Shown: in pieces, positions 15,407 to 21,549 of the stretch
How the letters are laid out: every line of letters begins with the position of its first letter
How positions within the stretch are numbered: position 1 is the first letter of the stretch
NCBI GenBank assembly: GCA_964421575.1
Contig: CAYQXI010000107.1
Span: forward strand, 1-24,264
Length of the DNA stretch: 24,264 bases
Direction of reading: 5' to 3'
DNA from: JAAOZN01 sp964421575
GTDB taxonomy: Archaea > Thermoproteota > Nitrososphaeria > Nitrososphaerales > JAAOZN01
Position numbers and translations under genes: made by a program
The notes under the pieces: generated by a model
Databases searched by the model: none
Told to the model about the DNA's origin: nothing
What the model saw: the letters and a program-made list of their open reading frames with translations, nothing else

Positions 15407-15958
15407 TTGGGTAAAAGAATCTGGCTGCTAACAGGAGAACCAGGTTCTGGAAAGACAACAGCGTTGATGAAGGTTGTCAACGCCGTGAGGGCGAGAGGCT
15501 ACTCTATTGGTGGAGTGGTCGCTGTGGAGAAGAGGATTAGGGGAATTAGAGTTGGCTTCGAAATAGTTGACCTCCTATCTGGTAGCAGAGACGTTTTGGC
15601 TTCGGTAGAGCAGAAGATGGGACCGAGAGTAGGAAAGTATAGGGTTAATCTAAAGGCGCTATCAGATCTGGCAGCAAAAGCACTTATTGAAGCTATGCAG
15701 CACTGCGACCTAATCGTTTGTGATGAGATAGGACCTATGGAGATGGCAAGCCCAGAGTTCCGCAAAGCAGTTAAGGAAGTTGTGAATTCGGGTAAGCCGA
15801 TGATAGGCGTTATACATAAACATATACGTGATCCGCTGGCTGATGAGCTAAGAGCATCTGCTGAGGTTGAGGTTGTAGAGATAGACATCTATCGCGCAGA
15901 CGAAGCCGCATCAAAGATCTTAGAAGCCGTCCTTAACCTACTTGGTGCAGGGCATTGA
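15407..15958 (+). CDS. THEP1-type nucleoside-triphosphatase
   Basis: 183 residues of the THEP1 (NTPase_1) family, P-loop enzymes that hydrolyse various nucleoside triphosphates in vitro and are related to human NTPCR. Walker A is GEPGSGKT (10-17). The family block RIRGIRVGFEIVDLLSG (43-59) and GPRVGKYRVN (72-81) follow, then Walker B LIVCDEIGPMEM (102-113) with D106 and E107, and VIHKHIRDPLADEL (135-148). The TTG start is the only one that retains the P-loop. It overlaps the RNase HII gene by four bases (TTGA), so the two are translationally coupled. The physiological substrate is not known; adjacency to RNase HII suggests a nucleic-acid or nucleotide-cleansing context, which is inference. 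Confidence 0.92.
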   Translation: MGKRIWLLTGEPGSGKTTALMKVVNAVRARGYSIGGVVAVEKRIRGIRVGFEIVDLLSGSRDVLASVEQKMGPRVGKYRVNLKALSDLAAKALIEAMQHCDLIVCDEIGPMEMASPEFRKAVKEVVNSGKPMIGVIHKHIRDPLADELRASAEVEVVEIDIYRADEAASKILEAVLNLLGAGH

Positions 15959-16608
15959 GTGGAAGATTAGTTGGCGGAGTCGATGACGCTGGCAGAGGAT
16001 GCATCATAGGGCCGCTAGTCTTGGCTGGTGTTGCGGTTGAGGAGAGCAAGATAGGCAAGCTTACCGAGATAGGTGTTAGAGACTCTAAGACACTTTCACC
16101 AGCAGCAAGAGCGAGACTCTACCCTCTCATCAAAGACTTAGCATACAAGGTCGTTTCAGTAAAGGTTCCACCTGAGGAGGTCGATAAGTATGTTGCAAGG
16201 AGGAAGAAGTTCATTAGGCTCAATCTGCTTGAAGCTGAAGCCGCAGCTAAGGTTATCGAGGAGCTCGAAGCTGATCTGGTGTATGTGGACGCACCAGACA
16301 CCGAACCTGAACGATTTAAGAGGAACGTGGTTGCGCTACTTAGGCGGAAGGTTGAAGTTATATCAGAGCACGAAGCTGATAAAACATATCCTATTGTTTC
16401 AGCGGCTTCAATTATAGCAAAGGTTGAGCGAGACGCCGAAATAGCTAAGCTGCGTGAAAAATATGGGGAGTTCGGCAGCGGCTACCCCTCTGATCCAGCT
16501 ACAATAGAGTTTCTTAGAGACTGGCTGGGGAAATACGGTGAGGTACCACCTTTCGCTAGGAAGACTTGGAAGACTTGGAAGCGTCTGGTTAATGGTAGAC
16601 TCTATTAG
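15955..16608 (+). CDS. rnhB: Ribonuclease HII with Asp-Asp in place of Asp-Glu
   Basis: Cleaves the RNA strand of RNA-DNA hybrids and single ribonucleotides in DNA. 217 residues. The first motif reads GGVDDAGRGCIIGPLVLAGV (7-26), so the usual DEAGRGP has become DDAGRGC: D11 stands where the second catalytic residue is normally Glu. Other acidic residues are in place: D112 in VYVDAPD and D142 in ADKTYPIVSAASIIAK (141-156). The late motif SGYPSDPATIEFL (175-187) and KTWKTWKR (203-210) also fit. The TTG start overlaps the THEP1 stop (TTGA). One base separates its stop from that of the convergent CBS gene. Asp for Glu keeps the charge, so activity is likely, perhaps with altered metal preference. 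Confidence 0.93.
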   Translation: MSGRLVGGVDDAGRGCIIGPLVLAGVAVEESKIGKLTEIGVRDSKTLSPAARARLYPLIKDLAYKVVSVKVPPEEVDKYVARRKKFIRLNLLEAEAAAKVIEELEADLVYVDAPDTEPERFKRNVVALLRRKVEVISEHEADKTYPIVSAASIIAKVERDAEIAKLREKYGEFGSGYPSDPATIEFLRDWLGKYGEVPPFARKTWKTWKRLVNGRLY

Positions 16609-16609
16609 G

Positions 16610-17032
16610 CTATAGTTGATACTTAATCGATGAGAGGGTCACAAATACGTCTAGGGTCTTCTCAACCAACTCGGTTTGTGTTATTCTCCCTATTATCTTC
16701 CCGTCCTCGGTTACGTAGAGCCTTCTAACACCTTTTGTCGCCATGAGTTGGAGGGCTTCACCGAGTGGTCTATCTGCTTCGATCGTGATAAGGGGGCAGC
16801 TCATCAACTTCTCCACAGGCGTCTTATTAGGGTCGAGACCTTTGAGTATACACCGCCTTATGAAGTCTCTTTCAGTCATCACACCCACTATAACACCTTT
16901 GTCAGTAACAAGCACAGACCAGACCCCATTGTCGATCATCAGCTTAAGCGCTTCTATAGCGGGTCTATCTTTCTCGATCTTAACTAGCTTCGTATCCATC
17001 GCATCCCTAACTCTAACCGTTAGTGGAGCCAA
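16610..17032 (-). CDS. Two-CBS-domain protein
   Basis: 140 residues consisting of a tandem pair of CBS domains and little else. The first runs from about 8 to 64 (VRDAMDTKLVKI, then VIVGVMTERDFIRR), the second from about 72 to 130 (LMSCPLITIEADRPLGEAL, then KIIGRITQTELVEK). CBS pairs bind adenosyl ligands such as AMP, ATP or SAM and regulate a partner; the partner here is unknown. The TTG at 17032 has GGTGA three bases upstream and keeps the whole first domain. A TATA-like GGTATATATGT near 17041-17051 lies too close for this start, so either it is accidental or translation begins at the ATG of residue 12. Convergent with RNase HII, one base apart. Confidence 0.9.
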   Translation of the reverse strand: MAPLTVRVRDAMDTKLVKIEKDRPAIEALKLMIDNGVWSVLVTDKGVIVGVMTERDFIRRCILKGLDPNKTPVEKLMSCPLITIEADRPLGEALQLMATKGVRRLYVTEDGKIIGRITQTELVEKTLDVFVTLSSIKYQL

Positions 17033-17085
17033 ACTTCACCACATATATACCTTCTACAAAGCTCACATAAGTTCTTTACGCTACG

Positions 17086-18066
17086 CTAAGAATAGAGGTG
17101 GCAAGCTACATAGATACTCTTAACTTTGATTTGCTGAGGTTCTACAGTGTCACATTTACCGGCTATAAATCGAGGACAACGTGGATGAAACCTACAACCT
17201 GATGGAGGTGCTATTGGACTCGGCGGTTCGCCACCGGGCACATTTCTATACCTCCACTTATTTTCGGGATTTGGGTCTGGTATAGCTGAAATCAGCGCTT
17301 GAGTATAGGGGTGTAAAGGCTCCCTTAAAACATCCCGTGTTGGGCCTGACTCAATAATCTTACCAGCATACATTATGTATAAAGTTTGAGAGAAATATTT
17401 GATCGTGGCAAGATCATGAGTTATATAAAGTATACTAGTTTCATACTTTTTCTGGAGACTTTCTAGCAGACTCATGATTTCGACCCTAACAGAGGCGTCT
17501 AGCATGCTTACAGGTTCGTCTGCTACTATGAGCTTGGGTTTAAGTATTAGAGCCCTAGCTATTGCTACTCTCTGCCTTTGCCCGCCTGAAAGCATGTGAG
17601 GGTGCTTTGAGGCGAACATCTCGGGCGGTTCGAGTTTAACGTCAATTAACGCTTGGTTGATCATCTGCTTTATTTCTCTATAATCTTTTGCTACTTTGTG
17701 AATAGTAAGGGGTTCCGATAGTATACGCTCAACTGTAAAGAAAGGATTTAGGCTGCCAAAAGGGTCTTGATATATTATCTGCGCCTCCCGCCTATACCAT
17801 TTTAACTCTTCCTCTTCTAGATTATCTATTCTCCTACCGTTATAGTAGATTTCGCCAGCTACGGGTTTGTATAAGCGAAGTATAGTCTTGCCTAGTGTAG
17901 TTTTACCTGAACCGGATTCACCAACGATCGCTACAGCCTCACCTCTACCTATATCTAAACTTACACCGTCAACCGCCTTCACGTAAACCTGTTTACCAAA
18001 TAAGCCTCTGCTAATCTGAAACCAAGTCTTTACGTCTCTTATTCTCATAAGTTGATCCGTTGACAT
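17086..18066 (-). CDS. Peptide-type ABC importer ATPase (OppF-like)
   Basis: 326 residues from the chosen ATG. Walker A GESGSGKT (49-56), Q-loop region IIYQDPFGSLNP (97-108), signature LSGGQRQRVAIARAL (159-173), Walker B LIVADEP (179-185), H-loop THDLA (216-220), then the C-terminal oligopeptide/dipeptide domain with SGCRFHPRCP (289-298) and Cys at 291, 297, 305 and 322, which in this subfamily may hold a metal cluster. It powers import together with the OppD-like subunit. The frame is open to a TTG at 18090, but ATG 18066 has GGAGAGGG four bases upstream and overlaps the preceding stop as TGATG, so I prefer it. Last gene of the leftward transporter operon. Confidence 0.93.
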   Translation of the reverse strand: MSTDQLMRIRDVKTWFQISRGLFGKQVYVKAVDGVSLDIGRGEAVAIVGESGSGKTTLGKTILRLYKPVAGEIYYNGRRIDNLEEEELKWYRREAQIIYQDPFGSLNPFFTVERILSEPLTIHKVAKDYREIKQMINQALIDVKLEPPEMFASKHPHMLSGGQRQRVAIARALILKPKLIVADEPVSMLDASVRVEIMSLLESLQKKYETSILYITHDLATIKYFSQTLYIMYAGKIIESGPTRDVLREPLHPYTQALISAIPDPNPENKWRYRNVPGGEPPSPIAPPSGCRFHPRCPRFIAGKCDTVEPQQIKVKSIYVACHLYS

Positions 18067-19028
18067 CAAACCCTCTCCAATAGTAGACAAGATACATATC
18101 GGTCTTCAGATAGCTTGATGAGGTCGGGTTCCTTGACTTTACAACTGTCCATAGCATATGGGCAACGTGGGTGAAATCTACAGCCTGTTGGGGGAGAAGC
18201 TAGATCAGGCGGCGAACCTGGAATGAATTCTAGCTTTGCTTCCTCAAAGAGCTTAGGCGTTGCTGCAAGTAGTTTTTGCGTATATGGGTGTTTGGGGTCT
18301 GTTAGAACAGATCTTGCGTCACCCAACTCAGCGATTCTACCAGCGTACATGACAGATATGTAGTCACTAAGCTCGCTGGCTAGACCTAGATCGTGGGTTA
18401 TAAAGATGTATGTAAGATGGAAATCTTCTTGGAGCTTCTTCAGAAGGTTAATTATGTTTGCTTGGGTTATAACATCTAGTGCTGAAGTGGGTTCATCCAA
18501 GATCAGTAGTTTAGGTCTCATACTCAGAGCTATGGCTATGACGACCCTTTGCTTCATGCCGCCACTTAACTCGTGGGGATACTTATTTATCAGTGAACTT
18601 GGTAATCTAACGAGCTCTAATAGTTCAGCAGCTTTCTCTTGTGCTTCTGTTTTGCTCATTCCAGCGTGTAGTGTGAAGACTTCCGAAACCTGTTCTCCTA
18701 CACTAAGGACAGGGTTAAGTGAGTTCATTGCGCCTTGGAAGACCATAGCCATCTTCTTCAGCCAGACTTCTTTGCTTAACTCGCCTTCTGGGAGAACCAT
18801 TAAGTTCTTGCCTTCAAATACCACTTCACCGCTATACGTGTGTATATTACGGGGTAGTATCCTCATTATCGCATAAGCCATAGAGCTCTTTCCACAACCC
18901 GATTCTCCTACCAAAGATAAGCAGCAACCTACCTTAAGATCGAAACTTACGCTATCAACAGCTTTAACAACACCTCTGCGAGTTCGGTAGTAAAGTTTTA
19001 AGTCTTTTAGGGCTAGTATCGTACTCAT
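18066..19028 (-). CDS. Peptide-type ABC importer ATPase (OppD-like)
   Basis: 320 residues. Walker A GESGCGKS (41-48), Q-loop region MVFQGAMNSLNP (95-106), signature LSGGMKQRVVIAIAL (154-168), Walker B LLILDEP (174-180), TSALD (181-185), H-loop THDLG (211-215), and the C-terminal extension TGCRFHPRCP (281-290) with Cys 283, 289, 296 and 314. It is expected to form the heterodimeric ATPase with the OppF-like subunit. The start ATG overlaps the OppC-like stop by four bases (ATGA), and its own stop overlaps the next start by one base, so this is a coupled operon. The solute (peptide or oligosaccharide) cannot be told from the ATPases. Confidence 0.94.
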   Translation of the reverse strand: MSTILALKDLKLYYRTRRGVVKAVDSVSFDLKVGCCLSLVGESGCGKSSMAYAIMRILPRNIHTYSGEVVFEGKNLMVLPEGELSKEVWLKKMAMVFQGAMNSLNPVLSVGEQVSEVFTLHAGMSKTEAQEKAAELLELVRLPSSLINKYPHELSGGMKQRVVIAIALSMRPKLLILDEPTSALDVITQANIINLLKKLQEDFHLTYIFITHDLGLASELSDYISVMYAGRIAELGDARSVLTDPKHPYTQKLLAATPKLFEEAKLEFIPGSPPDLASPPTGCRFHPRCPYAMDSCKVKEPDLIKLSEDRYVSCLLLERV

Positions 19029-20434
19029 TCTTCTCTCAACCTCGGGTTTAATACTTTATCAAGAGAGTACCAGATCAAGGCGAATGCTGTGCTGACAAGC
19101 ACTATGAACATCGAAGGTATGATTATCCACCACCAGTACCCGTAGTATGCCGCTCCGCCTGAGAAGGCTTCACTGATAAGCTTCCCCCACGTAGGTAGGG
19201 CTGGGTCACCTAATCCAAGGATACTTAAGCTAGCTTCTAGAAACACATAGGCTGGTACTGAGACGGTTATGTTAGCGAATGTGTAGGGTAGTAATCTGGG
19301 TAATATGTAGAAGATTAAAATCCTGCGCCTGCTTGCGCCATAAGATTTTGCAGCTTCAATGTAGGGTTCTTCGCGGATTTGAAGAGCCATACTTCTAACA
19401 GACTTCGTGACACCACCAAACAGTGATAGGGCTATTACTGCTATAAGCAAGGTCCAGATAGTTGTCTTGTATATGAATTGGATGGTTATTAGAAGGGATA
19501 GAAAAGGCAGCACAAGATACACATCCGTAATTCTCTGTATGATCTCATCTACTTTAGACCCATAGTAACCACTTATAGCTCCGAAAATCGCTTGGATAAG
19601 AGTTACTACAAATGCTGCTACTAAGCCAAATGCTAAGGCTATCGGTGCGCCCCAAACGATGCCGAGGAATATATCTCGCCTCAGATTATCGGTGCCGCAT
19701 AGACCGTAGACCACGCCTAGAAGATTTAGCTGAGCATCCACGTCGAACCCTTTACTTTCTGATGTCGCTTCAACTATTAGTTCATAGGGTCTTGAGGGCT
19801 TAACATCGTGGGATTTGATGAGTTTAGGCGCACCTTCGATCAAAGATTTTTCACTGGAGAATAGAGTAACGCCAATAGGTAGGCTATCTGCAACGCCGAG
19901 CTTCTGAAGATATGCTTGTACATTTGCGGCGACTTCCCTATCTATGTAAGTAAATATAGTCTTGGATTTCGGTTCGGTGACTTCTCTTAGAAGCTCGACA
20001 GTACTACCGTCTGGTCTAACCCATTTTATTGTAAGTAGAACTCTCGCTTCACCAGCAATTTTCAACATAATGTTCAGTTCGGACGGAGGGGTATCATAGT
20101 CATAAACTACTCTTGCCCTAAGCTCTATCTTTGTAACATTGGGCTGAATCTGCTGAACATCCTTCTTAAAATCTTGGGAGTTAACTATGATCGTCTTAGC
20201 AGGGTTTCCTCCTGTAAATAGAGTAGTCCACTCAGGTGCTGCGAGCCTTGGTTTATCAAGCCAAGCTTGTGGATCATTCCATTTCTCAACGATGTTCTCC
20301 GGTGAAACCACAGCAATAAGTGAGGTTAATATTATGAATATGAGGATCGCTACGCCTGCAAAACCGCTCTTTGAATGCATGATTTCGTGAAAAACAGATT
20401 TGATGCTGATAGGCGCGCTGCTCATACTAATCAT
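19025..20434 (-). CDS. ABC importer permease (OppC-like) with a large extracytoplasmic insertion
   Basis: 469 residues, compared with roughly 280-300 for ordinary OppC/DppC. The first membrane helix is at about 25-43. Residues 44-258 lie outside; the family's usual short linker ends in GTDNLGRD, seen here as GTDNLRRD (247-254). About 150-175 residues (roughly 65-240) are therefore extra, with alternating strand patterns like a beta-rich domain. The remaining helices fall near 258-288, 302-323, 325-345, 380-405 and 432-456. The cytoplasmic EAA loop, which contacts the ATPases, is EAAKSYGASRRRILIFYILP (360-379). Start ATG 20434 overlaps the OppB-like stop (ATGA); an ATG at codon 4 is an alternative. 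Confidence 0.92.
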   Translation of the reverse strand: MISMSSAPISIKSVFHEIMHSKSGFAGVAILIFIILTSLIAVVSPENIVEKWNDPQAWLDKPRLAAPEWTTLFTGGNPAKTIIVNSQDFKKDVQQIQPNVTKIELRARVVYDYDTPPSELNIMLKIAGEARVLLTIKWVRPDGSTVELLREVTEPKSKTIFTYIDREVAANVQAYLQKLGVADSLPIGVTLFSSEKSLIEGAPKLIKSHDVKPSRPYELIVEATSESKGFDVDAQLNLLGVVYGLCGTDNLRRDIFLGIVWGAPIALAFGLVAAFVVTLIQAIFGAISGYYGSKVDEIIQRITDVYLVLPFLSLLITIQFIYKTTIWTLLIAVIALSLFGGVTKSVRSMALQIREEPYIEAAKSYGASRRRILIFYILPRLLPYTFANITVSVPAYVFLEASLSILGLGDPALPTWGKLISEAFSGGAAYYGYWWWIIIPSMFIVLVSTAFALIWYSLDKVLNPRLREE

Positions 20435-21483
20435 CCGATCTTTAATCTTGGGTCCACAAGGCTGTAGATTATGTCCAGTATCAGTACAGTGGCAACAAGT
20501 AGGTAAGCGTACATCACAGCTACACCAATAACCACTGGCGCATCGGTAGATAGTATCGCTAAGTTGAGGAGGTTACCTATACCAGGCCAGCCAAAAACCA
20601 CTTCGGTGATTATGGCGCCTTGCCAAGAGGCGATCAGAGCTAGAGCTACATTGGTTATTATAGGGGGTAAGGAGGGTCTTAGAACATACCTTCTAAGAAC
20701 CGTAGCTTCGGAAAGACCTTTAGCCTTAGCCATAGTTACAAAATCTTCTCCTATGGTTTGGATAACTATGTTTCTGGTTATGTAAGCCCAGAAGGGGAAT
20801 GAGGCAAAAACCCAAGTTAGTAGAGGGAGTACCATGTGGTATAGGACATCGAGAGCGTAAAGAAATGGGTCTGTAGGTGATGGCACGCTAACAAATCCTC
20901 CAAAAGGAAAAAGCTTGATGTAGAAGGCGAAGAGGAGGAGAAAGATTATGGCAAAGAACCAAGGGGGGATTACACCCGTTATTACAGCAAGCATAGTCAT
21001 AAACCTATCAAATAATCCGCCTGGCTTTCTAGCCATAACTAAACCTATGAGAATCCCTAAAACACTATAGATTACTGTGGCCGTTGTGAAGAGTGCTACA
21101 GTGGCTGGAAGCCTCTCCATTATTATATCTACGACGGCTCTTGAGCCTGTGTTACTTTTGATCACAAGGGCTTGTCCAAGCCTGAGGGTCAATGCATCAA
21201 CTAGATATATGAAGCTTCTCACAATAAATGGTTGGTCGAGCCCTTTAGCGCGTATAGCTAATTCTATTCTCTGCTCTAAAAGCCTCTCTCTTTCCTCTTC
21301 AGGCAACCTGTTAAAAGCAGGGTCTCTACTTAAAGTGGATGTAACATCAAACCTGATCTGGCTTGTTAATATCTGATCTACTAGACCACCGCCGTTAGCA
21401 ATAATAACCGTGAGGTATGTAGCTACAATAAGTGTTACAGCTAGCAAAGAAGCCCTTTTCGCAAGGTAGCTCTTTGATAACAT
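20431..21483 (-). CDS. ABC importer permease (OppB-like)
   Basis: 350 residues, first gene of the leftward transporter operon. First helix at about 11-30, then an extracytoplasmic stretch of about 95 residues containing GLDQPFIVRSFIYLVDALTL (81-100) and ERLPATVALF (123-132), as in the family but somewhat longer. Further helices lie near 130-150, 163-190, 208-235, 275-300 and 318-342. The EAA loop reads MAKAKGLSEATVLRRYVLRP (251-270), followed by the typical EVVFGWPGIGNLL (294-306). ATG 21483 has a TATA-like sequence about 31 bases upstream. The end overlaps the OppC-like gene. It pairs with that permease to form the membrane channel. Confidence 0.94.
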   Translation of the reverse strand: MLSKSYLAKRASLLAVTLIVATYLTVIIANGGGLVDQILTSQIRFDVTSTLSRDPAFNRLPEEERERLLEQRIELAIRAKGLDQPFIVRSFIYLVDALTLRLGQALVIKSNTGSRAVVDIIMERLPATVALFTTATVIYSVLGILIGLVMARKPGGLFDRFMTMLAVITGVIPPWFFAIIFLLLFAFYIKLFPFGGFVSVPSPTDPFLYALDVLYHMVLPLLTWVFASFPFWAYITRNIVIQTIGEDFVTMAKAKGLSEATVLRRYVLRPSLPPIITNVALALIASWQGAIITEVVFGWPGIGNLLNLAILSTDAPVVIGVAVMYAYLLVATVLILDIIYSLVDPRLKIG

Positions 21484-21509
21484 TTGTACTAGAGTATCAA
21501 ATACTGAGC

Positions 21510-21517
21510 TTTTTAAA
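21510..21517 (-). promoter_or_regulatory. TATA box of the leftward transporter operon
   Basis: On the minus strand this reads TTTAAAAA, centred about 31 bases before the OppB-like ATG. It lies in the 66-base divergent gap next to the box for the binding-protein gene. Confidence 0.45.
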
Positions 21518-21518
21518 G

Positions 21519-21531
21519 TTTAAATATAAAA
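21519..21531 (+). promoter_or_regulatory. TATA box of the substrate-binding protein gene
   Basis: TTTAAATATAAAA is the strongest TATA match in the window, centred about 25 bases before the ATG at 21550, which predicts a leaderless, probably abundant message. One base separates it from the opposite box, so the two promoters may compete. Confidence 0.6.
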
Positions 21532-21549
21532 CTGTGCGACATTAATGGT

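Noticed and set aside
17041..17051. GGTATATATGT as promoter of the CBS gene
   Set aside because: It lies only about 14 bases from the TTG start, so initiation would fall inside the coding region unless a later ATG is used. Not listed as a promoter.
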